Shown here: one piece after another, positions 32,706 to 47,100 of the stretch
Numbering within the stretch: the first letter of the stretch is position 1
How the letters are laid out: each line of letters begins with the position of its first letter
Source: Apteryx mantelli
Taxonomy: Eukaryota; Chordata; Aves; Apterygiformes; Apterygidae
Length of the DNA stretch: 64,000 nt
Direction of reading: 5' to 3'
Assembly: GCF_036417845.1 (NCBI RefSeq)
Contig: NC_089980.1
Coordinates: 58,960,501 to 59,024,500, forward strand
Made by a program: the position numbers and the translations under genes
The notes under the pieces: generated by a model
The model's input: the letters and a program-made list of their open reading frames with translations, nothing else
Told to the model about the DNA's origin: nothing
The model's database searches: none

Positions 32706-35700
32706 TTTTTCTGTTTCAGTCAGCTATTTATCACTTTATGAGTAGGTGGCAGTAATAGACGATCCCATGCAATTTCTACTTCATAACAGGAATTTAGGAA
32801 AGAAAATGTCCTATTTTAGGGTAAAGTGTCTCATTTCGTTTATTTACAAGTTTGAGTGATGAAACTGTATTTGATAAACTCAGACATGCATCTTCCTCTT
32901 AACAAACAGAAAAGTTGTTCCCATATCAGTTCTGGTATTAATGGCTACACTTAATTTAATAATTCTGAATTCAATTAGATGCAATGTACAATATTTATTT
33001 CAAATTTGCTCACGGCATTGTACTTCACTGTCACTTTCAAGGTATCATTCTCCCTAAAGAAGAAATATGCAGATGCCTATAATACTTTATATAGCAATTA
33101 TTCTGGTAATTTTGCCTGTTATTCTTCACATGTTATGGTACTATTTAAGTCACTGTATTGATTTAAACTAATTATTATTGCTTTTCTGTACAAGAAATCT
33201 CTATTTCTTAGGAAAAAACTCCCACAAGTTTTCTTTAGTCTCCTTGAAGCAACAAATCCAGATTCTGATGTAACCCTAAAGGAGTGCCATAACCATGATA
33301 TTTTCTAGCCCAAAGCATAAAGATTTTTACCTATACAGTGAGAAGACAGGAAAACTATATATCAAGTCCTACCAAAGTATATATTTTGTTCCTCCATTGG
33401 TATCAGAAGAGTAACTTGATTAACAATTACTGTTTTAGACTTTAATATTCACCTTTTCAGACCATTGTTTTTAAAGTGTTCTTTCCTTCTGCCAAAGTTG
33501 ATTCTATTGTTACAAGTCACTGCAGCGAAAAGTCATTGTCCCATTAGCTCCCTTGTTACATGATACTCAAGCCTTCTTCTCAGAGCCCCTGAACCAGTTG
33601 GGAACACCTCTGGGGTTTACCTTTGTGTCGCTGACACCAAAGTTTGTATTTATTTTAATGTATAGACTGACCTAGAATAGCTTAATTTAAACTTCCCGCC
33701 AGTATTTCCCTTCCTTCCTCCATAATTTTGTAGAAGCTGGCTTAAAAATCTTGTCCATTAGCACTAGCCAAGCAGCCTGCTACTAATTTAATATCCTGTG
33801 TAGGAAGGAGAATTTGGCACATAATGGAGAAAAGGGAAACAGTTTTCCGTACTGAAATGATGACATTTTAAACTGAATATAAGCCAAGGAGATGAATCTA
33901 AGGAATGCAAAACAGCCCACCCCACAATACTACTGATACATTATAATTTACCATTAACTCACCATTGGGAAGTCTTACTTTATCATAGCAGCAAACACTA
34001 GGATAATATGAAGAATGAGTTGCTAGTAATATGTCAACTTGAATTCAGCTTCCGTTTTTAAAATTCTCATTCCGTAAGATGACAGCCACACCTCACACTC
34101 TTAACAGTGAGCATGCATTATTTTCTGGGCCTGAAATACAAAGTGAGAAGCCTAATGGCACATGAAATAAAACTCAGACAGCACCGAATACAAGACTAGG
34201 AGGGTAACAGGACTGTTTTTTTCTCACTGAAGTCAGTGAGAATCAAGTCAGCCAGTTTGATGAAAATAAAAAGTCATTGGTATAGAAGATACCTTACTCT
34301 TGGACAGTCCCATATTTGGGGTTTTTTTTTTGTAAAACTTGTGGTACTTCATGAAAGAACATGTATTTATTTTTAGAAAAATGTTCAAAACCTTTCAGAT
34401 ATTTTTGTGTAGAGTTTGAGGCAAGATGTTTGAGCATTAAACTCTAGTAACAATAGCAGACTATTCAAACCATTGCAAATGTCAAAACAGCAAGAAATAC
34501 AATAATGACAAAGACATTTTATGGTTTGGAGGGCATGGATGAAAAGACAGTCTTTAAAATGTTGATTTGTGGATAAAGCTGGCATGAAATAAGAACAAAT
34601 CATGCCATTTTCTTCAGAGAATCAATGTTTTGATGCTGTTCTTGAATAAAGGCATATATTCCTATGCAATCCAAAGCTATCATAATTATTTTGAACCGCT
34701 GATCTTCCAGGTCCCTTTTTCAAATTGGCAATTTGCCAGCAGTATATATCCATTCAAAGAAGTGGTAAATAAGGCCCCTGTAAGTAAGGCCATCCTGTTT
34801 TCCATGAAGGTGATTTGCTTACAGTGTTTAACCTCTTCAGGTATATTATAGACATCTGCTATAATAAATATGCAATATATTATACTCTAGTTGTTTCCTT
34901 TTTTAAAAAATTGGAAGCACAAAACCATCTTAATACGTATAAAGTGAATTATCTGATTAAGTTGTGAACTGATGAAAGAAACCACACAAATAAGGGTTTT
35001 GGCTATTAAAAATATGACGTCCGATCCCTTCACAAATAATTCAAGAAAAGTTTTGAAGAAAAACCTCACGCACAAAACCCTCAAGCACAAAACAAAGACA
35101 TTCTTCCTCTTATGACTGAGAATACTGAATTTTTGTAAATACAGCTTTTACAACAAGTGATGCTCAAAGCTACTGTGAAATGTTTCCATCTGAAGGCCTT
35201 AGATGCTAATGTTAATTGGAAACAGAAATCAAGCTGGTTGAAATATTGCAATAAGCTGTTGCAATTTTGTTATTTTAGATGGGAATGTTAATGATGAGCC
35301 ACAAATGCAAGTTCTTACAAAGCCTTTGAGAATAAAGCTGAATGGCTTATATTCCTCTCCTTTGCTGTTCCAGTTAAAACCATACATGCAGAAGGACAAA
35401 TGAACATGTTGCCATGGTGATCAGAGCAGTTACCAAATCATTTACAGTGTAGGAAGGATTCCCTAAAGAACCTTAATAAGCATTTTGTTGCTTCTTTTTA
35501 AAAAATATTTTCAGAAAGCCATTTTTATTACACTGTCAAAAAAATAGCTACTAGGTCAACTAAAGCCTATTTCTCTACCCCAAAATAAAGCCGAATACAC
35601 CAGGCATTAACAAGTATTCTTGTTAAAAGTTAGAAATAGGAATCTTAAACTGAAAAGTTTGTAATGGTTCAATATAGAACCTAAACAAGAAAAATCTACT

Positions 35701-37394
35701 TTTCGAAGAACGCATACAGTATCCTACAATCCTAGTCAAGACATTTGAATGTTTCTCAGAATAGGTACTATGAAGCTGCTCTATGCCTCCTAGACTACTG
35801 ATGTTTTCAGCTGCCAAATCTTCAAATGAAAGATGTCACAAAAGTCTATTGGTTACAAGGAATATAGTTTTTACAATAATATTACAAGAAGTAAATTAAC
35901 AGGGAGGTTCAGTTTACAACAAATTTGGTGAATGAGCTGGCCTTTGGCAAATCCATCTGTTTTGTGTGATTAGACTGGTGGCTGAATGTAGCTGGTTGCA
36001 TCACGCTATCCAAGCTGATTGGCAAAGCAAATAAAACCTCTACAGTGACGGTATCTGGTATTTCTGCTGTACAAAACAGAACAACAAACACTGATGGAAA
36101 TGGCTAAAAATATGCTGAGGAAAGAATACTGTATGCACTGTGGGCTAAATCCAAAAGGTTTAATTCATCAACCTGCCCTTTTTTTAGGATCCAAATTTAA
36201 CATTTAGGTATTTCCCAAGACCTTCTGTTCGTCAGCTATTCTTTGCTTTGCAGGTATTTATGGTGCTTATGAAATCCAAGTCTTTGCACAGGAAATATAT
36301 TCTGTTATGGATGGTTGTTCGGAGCCTTGACTCATTCAGACTAGTGAAGCTCTCTAGAGAAATTCTCTTCAGCCTGATTTGTAGGGCCTGATTTCATAGG
36401 CATTTTCAAGGAGTGCTTCTCAGATCAAGCCCCAGCACTGAAAAACCCAAAGATACAATTCCCAGAACACTGATACACCACACAAAATACAGCAGTGAGG
36501 GAACTCTCCTCGTGTGTTTGACTCAGAGCCAAGTTCTCACTATGCCCACTTTGGAAAAGGGATGCAAATCCAAACCTTCACTATCTCAGATCAAGATCCA
36601 CCATGCAAAGCCACAGGTGTAATCTTAGGTGAATGTCCCATTGGGCTAAGGATATATTTCAGTTTGTATAGTGAAATAATTATTGAGAGAAAAAAAAAAA
36701 AGGCTAACTCTATTTCAAAGGATTGTCTTAAACACCAGGTATATAAGAGGGCTGGACTAAAAACTTGCCAAAACATAGCAGAGCAGGGATTTTAAAAACA
36801 GTCCTACAGCACATAAAAAGATCCCCTTGCTGAAAAAAGGTGGACTTGTTCTAGATGCTTCTTTTTGAAGGAAGAGAAATTCAAGAAAAAATAGCAATAA
36901 AGTAACAGTTACTACTGTCAGATGCCTTGACTGAGATTAATTTTACTTAATGAAGAAGAAAGATCATTCAAATTCCATACCTCATTCTTTTCCTCAAGCT
37001 GCACTTTAAGCAAAGTCAAAACAAAAAACCTCCTAGAACCTCCACAAATTGCTTGCTGACAATTCATCTCATGACAATTTTCAGGCTTCAAAACATACAA
37101 ATTTAGTAGGTGTTGTCGATGGCACAGTATTCTCACTTAATGTGTATTCTAGAACGACCTTCATTTACCATTGCCTTCCATCCTCATAAAGTCTTGCTCT
37201 CATGGGCAAAAGCATATAGACAGAACTGCTTAGAAAATGTAATCCTCCTGCCTACACTGATCAGGGCAGAGTTTAAGTCCTTCTCTGAGACTCTCATGAA
37301 CAGCCAATACATTACAGTTCAGTTTACTTTCTAAAGTAGTTTGAATCATTATCATTCAAAATAAATTACAAGCAGCCACATATTTTTCTACAGC

Positions 37395-37996
37395 TTTATT
37401 AATGCAGTCCTAGTGTGTAACTATACATCATTTTGCTTATGGTTACAATGTTGCTTTACTAAGATTGTTTTTGTAGTCAAGTTTATTATAGCATTCACTA
37501 AACATATTTGTAAATACCATATACTGTATAGGGCTGATCATTACAAACATCGTAAATCACTGGCATTTTTTCCTAAATAGTGCTACTTGAGGAAAGGTCA
37601 CGCTACTCTTTTTAGATATAAATTTGTAAAGGCAGATGAAGCAAATAAATTAAATTCACCTTCCAGAGAAAATAAGAATGTTAAAAATAGTTTCGGAGTC
37701 TGTATGACTCATTTGGATCTCAGAAAAACCTATGACTGGCAAAGATATCTACAATTTGATACTGTAACTCAATACTTTCATTAAGACCAAAAGAATCTTT
37801 CTGAAGAGCTGAAATTAAACTTGTGCATTGGTCTTCAATTTGTTAGGAGTCAATTTTATTTACCATAAAATGCACTACCTTCTAAAATATTGTAATTATG
37901 GGTTAATTATTGATAACTGAAGAAAAAATGCTAAAACTAAAAGCATGCATCACTGATACCAAATTTTAACAAAAGACATTTTAATTGAAAACTGAT
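37395..37996 (-). other. GNG4: GNG4 3'UTR, proposed extent
   Basis: AT-rich sequence after the stop. AATAAA hexamers on the minus strand lie at 37497-37492 and 37400-37395. The more distal one is taken as a possible end; a longer 3'UTR is possible. Confidence 0.4.
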
Positions 37997-38125
37997 TCAA
38001 AGGATAGTACAAAAGAGTTTCTTCTCCCTAAAGGGATTTTCAGATGCAGGCACTGGAATAATAAGGGGATCTTCTCCAATATGAGCATCACAGTATGCCA
38101 ATAAATCAGCAGCAGCCTTGGATAC
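37997..38125 (-). CDS. GNG4: GNG4 coding exon 2 (C-terminus, CaaX)
   Basis: Starts after a TTTTAG acceptor with [12 protein letters not shown] and ends [10 protein letters not shown] followed by TGA (37999-37997). The strongest identifier in the gene. Confidence 0.96.
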   Translation of the reverse strand, partial: VSKAAADLLAYCDAHIGEDPLIIPVPASENPFREKKLFCTIL

Positions 38126-41100
38126 CTAAAAGAAGAGAAGAAAGAACTGTTTTAAGACTTAATTCTGAACCAATCATCATTGCATAAATATTCTTCATAT
38201 AACATAAGATATTGGAAGCTTTCATAAAATAGGAATAGATTGGTTTAGAGCCCACAACTCTGAGTTTGCTCTTACTAGGCCTAATCATCCTTATATGCAT
38301 TTTATTTAATGTACTGACATGAAATGGTATTGATTTATATGATGGCTGTTTAACTGTTCCTCTTCCATCAGAAACAAGGTCAGGAGCATACACTGATGGA
38401 AACATGCATATGCTAATAATAAGGAAGCAATACGGATTCACAGTGAAATATGTGTTTCTGTAGAGGCCTTCTGCCTCAGCTCTTAATCCCAGTCATCAGA
38501 GAAGCAAAGTTGTAAGGTTTTCCATAAAGACCCTCTCCGCCCTCTCCTCCTTTGGATGCAAAAAAAAAAAAAAAATTCTCTGTTCTTTAGGCACATTAAC
38601 ATGAAATTAAAAAGCAGTAACAAATCAGGAGAAAAATGTGATCATTGTGAGTCATAGCTTCCATTTAAGCTAAATATTGCCCTTTTTGATGATTTCAGTC
38701 TAATATTTTCTGTTTAATCAGTCTAATATTTTCTGTTTAATAAATTATTATAAGTAATGCTGTATCACATCAATTTAAACCTGATAATTACCTTAAGGTT
38801 TTTTACACTTCTAGAATAAACAATTCTAAAGTTTCCAAATTTAGAATTCTACTTTAGGTTTACTGAGAAGTCCTACAGAAATATAACAAAACATGAAAGT
38901 CTTTCTGTAAATTTTGAGAAATATATAATCTATAATCTAGCAGAAATCTATGACTTGTTGTGTAAATCTGTGAATGCTGTTATGTATGTTTTATCCAATT
39001 TGTGGAGCAGTTTTAATAGAATGTTCTGTTTCATGGGGTCAAATTCAATATAATTCTCATCAAGATACAGTCACAGTCTGCCAATGCACAAGGTCAGTGT
39101 GTTGGCAGTCAAAATATTTTGTATGAAATTAAAAATGAAAACATTTCAGCTGTAGCTGAAATTTTGTAACAGAATCACAGAATCGCTGAGGTTGGAAGGG
39201 ACCTCTGGAGATCATCTAGTTTGCAGCTTTGTGCCATTAAAACATTGTTGACATTAAGCTCACTGTGACTCTTGTAAGTTTTTCAAGAATTTAGAATTCA
39301 TATACAAAATATTTTTGTTCTGCTCAGTTAGCAAGATAATTTTTACAACAATCGGAATCTCTTTGCTTTGTTTAATTATTGTGTTTTCAGTATTATGATA
39401 GAGACTGAGATGGGAAGTCTTTATAAAAGACTTATAAAAGAGTTTTACTGTAGTAAAGAGGAAAAATAAATCTGATTTCTGGTATTTTTCTGGCAGATGT
39501 GTCATCACTCTTATGTAGCTTCCTCATACCCAGCTTCCTTTGGCAGGAGTACAGCTTGTAGTAGGCTTTAGATTAGACCTATGCAGTCAGTCGGTGTTGC
39601 ATCAGCATTCATATGAAATTTCAATCCATTTCCAGAAGGAAAGAACTGACTTCCTATAATTGAAATATCCATTAAAATATGTCCTGCTAGAATTCTTAAA
39701 ACCACAAAGTACTTATGGTTGGCATCCCAGTAGAAACTAGGATAGCTGAGGAAGCACAGATGTGTAGATTACTTAAAATTAGCTTGATTTTGAATTAGAC
39801 GGTGAGACGAGAGGGTAGGCAGAGACATTACATGTGAACAATGGATTGCTGGGCCAATACAAAGCAGAAGGCTGAGTACTAGACTGAGCAAATCACCAGG
39901 CAGAGATATTCAGAAGGACCAGTGCATCTGAAAAGAGCGGCAGCTCAAACAAAAATGAGCCGTAGAGACTGACTTCAAGTGTAAAGAAAGGATTTTGAGT
40001 ATTTTCAGACATTCTTCAATTATTTGCTTACTAAGCAAGGACAAAAGGATGAAATTTACAGTTTGATGGCACAGTCTAGAGCCAGAGAGGTAGAACTGTA
40101 ATGGTGAAATAGAAAATTGAGACTGCTATCATATTCATAATTTTCATTTAAGCTTGCTAGTGAATTTAAAAAAATTGAATTCTCCAAACAGAGGCACAAT
40201 GTAGGCAGAGTATAAAATTCTTATCAAGCTCAAGAAAGATCAAAAGACAGCAAAAATACTTCTCTTTGCTAATGACCTGTGCTGTATCTCAGTAAAGTAT
40301 AAACTACATAGAATATATTCACTGAAGAGGAGGTTAACATGTTCCCAACAGCTTTAGGAGGAAGGTACACCACAGCCTTTTGGAGAAGCATTTTCAAGTA
40401 ATGAGAATCCCAATTATAATTATTTAACATACACATTTTCACTTTTCTATTGTCCTTCAAGCTCAGCTGTCTCTCTGAAAAGATAGTTCTATGCTCTAAT
40501 TTATTAGCTGGTCCTGAACTCTCATTCAAACTGAGCAAGTCAAACTCAGAGCCACAGGTGCCCACAGAAAGCTCAGTGACATTTTCAGTGCTATGTCACA
40601 ATAAACTTTACTGCCCTAAAATCTAACAGAGGGCTACTCTAATTCTCTGGGCCCCATAAACAGAGGTTATTAAAGATGCCTGGCACATTCACCTTCAATT
40701 ATTAAGCTGCTGAATGAGTTATTCTGTTCAAGAAACCAACAATCTTTTCAAGAAGACTGATCCTGCAAGAGCAGGGAACCAACGCTGCACTTCAACAGAC
40801 TGATCTTCCCATAGCTATTTTGCTTGTTCCACATACAGATAAGCAGCATCAGCCTAAGTATATTGCTTTTTGTTGGATGGAAGAGAAGTACAATTTCAAC
40901 CACATTTTTTAGAAGGGAAAACCCCAGTAATACCATTTTTTAATTGTTTCTCTACATTTTACTGTGCTTTCACATCACCTAAGAATTAAAAGGGGTTTAT
41001 CACTAGCAAAAAGCACAATATAAATATTCATATCCAACTTGTCCTCTGATACGCTGGTAGGGATGTGAAACAGCACAAAGCAGAGCAAGCAGATTCCTCA

Positions 41101-44100
41101 ACAATGCAGCGTTTAAACAACACAAACAAATGAGTTTGCTCTTAGACAAAATATAATACAGTTTAGAGGAAAACAAACCTGCAAAAAGGAACTGAGGAAC
41201 ATACATTTCAATGTACACAAATTCACAAACTGAATTCTGTACCTCTTAGCCTCTATTAGGCCACATATTTTCATGCTTAAAAAAGGGGGGAGGGATTGGG
41301 GAGATGAAATCCTCCTACACTGGGATTACAGTGGTTATAAAATTCAATTATGGCCATTTCTTCACTCAAATTGGAGTAGATCATGGCTGAGGCAGTAGAA
41401 TAATGATCACTGGAGAGTTAAGTTAGCTGATGACATTCCAGCAGCAATGAAAACATTTCTCACAACCATGAGAACTAAAATATAATGTTGCCTCCAGCAT
41501 GTTTCCTACTCAGTATTATTCAAAACAACAGAGGTGGAAGACTATAGCAAAGACAGCTTCTTTAGCATATGTCAGCATGCAGGGGTTGCCTAATGACCAA
41601 TAATGTGATTTGTTATTATATAAAATTACATCCTAATCATCCTATTTGTATCATGGAAGAAGTTAAATGAAGATCAGTCTATCATAGCTTGTACTCACCT
41701 TTAGCTTTTTTTGTAGATGAAAGTTGCCGGACAGTTTCAGAATGGCTTTTACCAAGAATTAAAATAAAAATATGTAATTTGAATATTCAAATTAAACTAA
41801 CATACATTTATCATTTCAGCTCTCCTACGCAATACAGCTTGAAGTACAGATTCAAAGTAATTTATACACACTGCAGAAGTGGCTAAAGAAAAAAAAATCA
41901 GACTCCACTTTGATTGATGAATTTTAAGAGAAAATTACCATTCCACATTTTTTTTATTTTAAAATGTATAGATACAGGAGCTGGAATACATATGTATCAA
42001 GCCAATCTCACATTTTATGCAATATTTTTTATTCTATGTGGTGTAAAAATACATCTGGCTGTCAAATTATCAGGGAAAAAAAAAGCCAACCCTGACGCTT
42101 TAAAGAATTAGTCTCAGGAGGACTGTAGAATTTTACCATTACATTTCAGAGTATCAGAGGTGATAAAAACAGCCAAAGTTAGAACATAATCCTGTTAGCT
42201 GCACTAATAATTATAAGCTTCAGTGACAGGGGAAAATGCTGCAATTACTATGTCATCTGCCTTGTCATGGATTGTGACTAATTACTATCCTTGCTATGAA
42301 ACCCACTCTGCTTATCCTTTACATCTAAAATGAAGAGATTCACACACATTTATCAGCAATCCCACCGCTTATCTCTTATCACTATTCAGAGCCAGTTAGG
42401 AATATTTTCTACCTTAAGAAAAAAAGAATAGTAGCTGATACACCATGGTTCTTAAATGTCAGAATATTCCTTCTTGCCTTTCTGTTTGTGAGGAGAAGAT
42501 TAAATAGTGCTTTACCCTTGGAACAACTGTGATGAAGCACCAATATTATCTTTGCTTTCTCAACTTCACTGCTAATATTTCTGGAAGATACATTATTCTA
42601 CTAGTCATGAGGCCATTGTCTGATTTTGTTTGATGTCTTCTAGCATGGAATCTGCTCTTCCTGATTTCTACTTACTTACTTCTGCATTATAATTCTAGCC
42701 GGTCCTTCTATGGAGAAGTAAGACAGATTCAGTTTATGATCCTTCTAGGATTCTTTTAGCTTACAAAAAAAATACTGCAGTAATACTCATTCCACCTACC
42801 AATGAATATACCAATACCTTCACCCTTTCCTCTCCTCTTAAGCTGTCCAGTTTCTTTCACACCTCAACCGTGAATTTTCTTTGTGGAGCTCAGAACACCG
42901 CATTGTTTGCTGCTCTGAATGGTTAGAGGACTTGATTTTTAAATCAGTTGAACAATCCAAAACACAGTGGGGAATGGGCAACTATAAACATACTTATAAC
43001 TACAAAATTTTAATTGAGTGGACCTAACTCTTGCTGGTTACAGCAACTACTCTGCACAGTAAACAAACTGTCCCTGTAGTAGAATAGTGAGCTTGAATTT
43101 TTCATTTCCCTACTCAATAAGGAGGGCACTCTAATGTTAACAATGTGGTCTTGTCTATTAAGGGAATAATCAGTTGGTTATAGCTGCTTGCAAAATAATG
43201 TTTAATGAAATTATTTTGGAAGTACTGTTCTTTTGTTAAATGTCTAATTAGTTCAAGCAGCTGCAAAACAGGAGAAAAAAAAGGAAAATGAGTTAATTTC
43301 TCTACCTTTACAGTTACAATCCAAGAACTCAAAAACCCCTGCTGAAACCATTGGAAAGTCTCTCGGTAAAACTTGGCTAGGCTGAAATAAACACTTACTA
43401 TTTCCAAGATTAAAAGCAAAAGCAGTTCTGGAGGGAATAAAAAACAAACCAACCCTTCCTCACAATCCCTCATATACTTGTTCAGAGAAATTCTGGAAAT
43501 CAAGGTATGAACCTTTTGCAAATCATGGTCTATGTTAGTATAGGAACCATTAAAATACTGAAACACAGTAGATTTTTTGGTGCTTTTGTTTTGTCCCAAG
43601 CTGTCTTGAAAGGTGAAATAATTGCACTTTTAAGCTATCTGGTTTCTAGATCTGCCACACCTGCTAATAACTGTGCTTTTTAAAATTAAATTAACTGCAA
43701 AAATAACCGAATGTCTTTTCTACATATGTAATTAAGAACATTACAAATCTAACAAATGAAGCTGTCCACATAACTGAGCTAATGATTTGGTACTTGAAAG
43801 GTATGATTTTATTATATAAAAGCAATTTTAAGACAATCTACCAAGCACTGACAATTTAAAGTTACAACAAACTCGGCCATATTTTTCCGACCTTTTCCTC
43901 TGCCACTCATTCACATCTTTTCCTTCTTGTCAGTTCCATTGTTCATGCAGCTGCAGGATGACCTGGGCCGGGGGACTAACCCAACTGAAAACTAACCTGT
44001 AGTTTTACACTACAAAAAGGCAGGCCCATAGTTAAGGAGGTCTGAAGTACCTGCAAAAGTTGACTAAAAAACAGTACAGTATGCTATACAATATATGTAT

Positions 44101-47100
44101 GCATTATTTTTGAAGATGCCCACAACTCTTTTGGGAAGCTAACCAATTAAACTAAAGATTAAGCAAAGAAGTTGTGCAGAATGACTATGGACTATGGTAC
44201 TTATTTCCTCACTTTTTAGTGTTTCCTTTGGTGATGCACAAATTCAGAGACAAGATCCCAAATCCAGTCTGCACAGGAATTTAATAGTTCAGAGTTAATC
44301 ATTAAGGAATACTTAAGCATCAAGGTTAATTATCATGCATATGACTGGGGGGGGGGGGAAAGAGTTCTCTTCCATGTTACCTTTACAGCTCTGATTCTAC
44401 CCCTGAACATCAAATTACTGCACAACTCTACTGCACTATCCCATTCTGCTTCCCACTTCACTGTTACCAATGTATGTTTTTGGTGCAACTCTTTTTGTTT
44501 CAATTTAAGAGCACTACTTCCCATAGCAATTGTATTCCATGAAAATCAATTAGTTTTCATTTATTTATAAAGGTAATTTAGTGGCTTGGTACAGAAAAAA
44601 GTGTGACCTTAAATGTACTCCAAGTGGTAAGAAAATAAACCAAAAGCAAAGAGTTTGTTTTTGTAATTGTCACCATGCAGGCTGAAAAATTAGAAATCTG
44701 GGAATTTACTACCATGTTTCTAAACTGAAATTAGTAGAACATCTGTAGAACTCTAAAATGGGCAATCAGGGATTTCTGCTTTGATGAGGTGATAGGAACA
44801 CCAGTTCCGTACTTCTGCTCATCCTTAAGCTCCTACTTCCCTACTGTGCACAAAACTGTCATTTATGCAAGGCCTTTTCAATGTACTCTTATCTCTTCCT
44901 ATCCTTTGGGGAGCTACTGCAAAGTGCACTAGAGAAAGCACTACTGTATACAGCTCTAACTGCAATCCCATGAGGCCAAGGTCGATGCTCCACAGCTGGT
45001 TCAAGAAAAAAACATTAAGCAGTTAAATCCACAGGAATTTCAATTAAGAATTTGATACCTGTACATGGTTTAATCCAAGAGATTGGATTATCACTGAGAA
45101 AAGGAACTGCTGAGGAAGCCCAGGGTTGACTGAGACTGTGATCATAGAATTGGGTGACATGGAGGAGGAAAGAGTCTCTGTGCCAAAATCTCTGCAGTCT
45201 ATCTTGAAGCTGATTTTTTTGCTCTTAGGTGTACTGAAGTAGCAGTATTTCAGGAAAAAGTCTCCTTGGTCCACCAAAACTTAGACATATGAATAGAATT
45301 AGCGGCTGATGTACACATGAGTTGCAATGGCATGATCTGGGCAAAGAGACACCTAACTAAGGTATATCAGTATCTGAGTCGTGTTCCTGCATTGTTCCTC
45401 CCTAAGGGCGCGAGGGAAGTCAACCTGTTATCCTGCAGTCCTCAACTTTGTTGCCAGATTAGCAAGGCGACTACACTCAAACCTTGAATAAATGTACAAT
45501 GTATGTGCATAAGGTAGTCTGTATGTTAGGAGACTTTGTGCTGACACCATTATGCAGCACTGCTTCAGCACCAGTAACAGTTATACTTTTGAAGTCACTG
45601 GAAGCTGGGTTAAGCCCTTCATGGAAAGAAAGATAGAATACAGACAACCTAGATATGTCCTGGACTAAACTAGTTATACTATCTAGAAAGTTTTGCTAAT
45701 GGTGCTGACATTTTGATCAGAAAAAGTACTTGCATATGGTCATGTGTATGTGGTGTGTCACAAGTACCACCTGAAGCAAGGTCAATCTAGAACTGAGTGT
45801 TAGAAACCAGTACATACTTCGGCAAAGTATAAAAGTCCACATAGTGTGAGAAGCAGATGGGATGCCAGGAGAAAACACACATAAGGAGACATTTTGTATT
45901 GCTGCCAAAAGAGTTCTGGGCTCAGGTGAGATGAATACATCAGGGGACTAACCCAACTGAAAACTAACCTGTAGTGTTACACTATAAAAAGGCAGGCCAA
46001 TAGTTAAAGAAATAGAAATAACTGCCCCTAGCGATACGCATCTAACACATGATGAATTTGTCAAGATACTATACAAGATACAAGCAAGAAACCATAGTTA
46101 TGCAAATTCAATTCACTTTATAAGACATTCCTAAAAACTGGGGCAAAAAGGAGCAACTAAAATTTATATTTTCATATAAGCAAGAGTAACTACTCATGTG
46201 AATTACTAATATTCATGAATTAAAGGTACTATCTTATCAGTGAGTTTACGATCTGATACTGTTTTGAAATTGTAATTATATAACATTACTCCCATATTGA
46301 CTACATCCAGGATTTCAGCTCACAGGAAGGATGGGCAAACAGACTGAATTAAGACTACATAAGCAATTTAAAGTATAATGTTTTTTAAACCACATTACTG
46401 AATTTGTAACCTAAAAATGTTAAACTACATTTGATTCCAGGAATTATAGTCACATCCCAGGAAATTATAAAGCTTTAAATAAATTAATCTCTAAATAACT
46501 GTATTTAAAGAAAGAATATTGTCATTAGGAAGCTGTATTTAAAATTTTTATAATTTTAGCACCAGCACTGACATATGATGATAACAATGACCACGTACTT
46601 ATGGGCTAGTTCAGCATTTTTAGCATTAAAACGTTAATCCCTACCAAATGAAGTTCCACCTCAACGTACATGTGATATAATCACAAAGTTTATTTGAAAT
46701 AAGAACTCTCCAACAGCTTTCTTTTCCTGTTTACTCCTGCAATAAATTTGCTGTACAATTCTGGGGTTAGCTGAGCCTTCATCTGCCCTGAATCAAACTG
46801 CACTGCTGCACACGTTTATCAGGTACTTAAACAAAGCTATCCTGTTGTAAAACTAGGCAGTGTCGAGCCCCAGCTTGTGAACTTCCTTATATGAGGTCTT
46901 CACATACTCAGGGATTTCTGTACTGCACTCCATACTGAAGAGCAGACACATTCTTGCTTTGTATCTTACATGCTATAAGCAAGCATTTCACTCTAGTTTC
47001 AGTATTACAGATAAAATTCCTACAGTCCTCTCAAATCTTAGCAAAAGCAGAATTTCCTTGACATCATAGAGACTGAAACGGTAACCGTAAAAGAGCTTTT

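Larger units (their letters stand above)
26379..37390. other. Intergenic desert between the Tigger element and GNG4
   Basis: Eleven kilobases of AT-rich sequence. None of its open frames (longest 96 codons, minus strand 29318-29608) resembles a known protein or has splice context. An AT-rich tandem tract lies at about 32651-32705. In human the same interval is also gene-free (established knowledge). Confidence 0.7.

Noticed and set aside
43114-43599. 161-codon minus-strand open frame in the GNG4 intron
   Set aside because: Composition typical of AT-rich intron, no domain, and it lies between two securely joined GNG4 exons.
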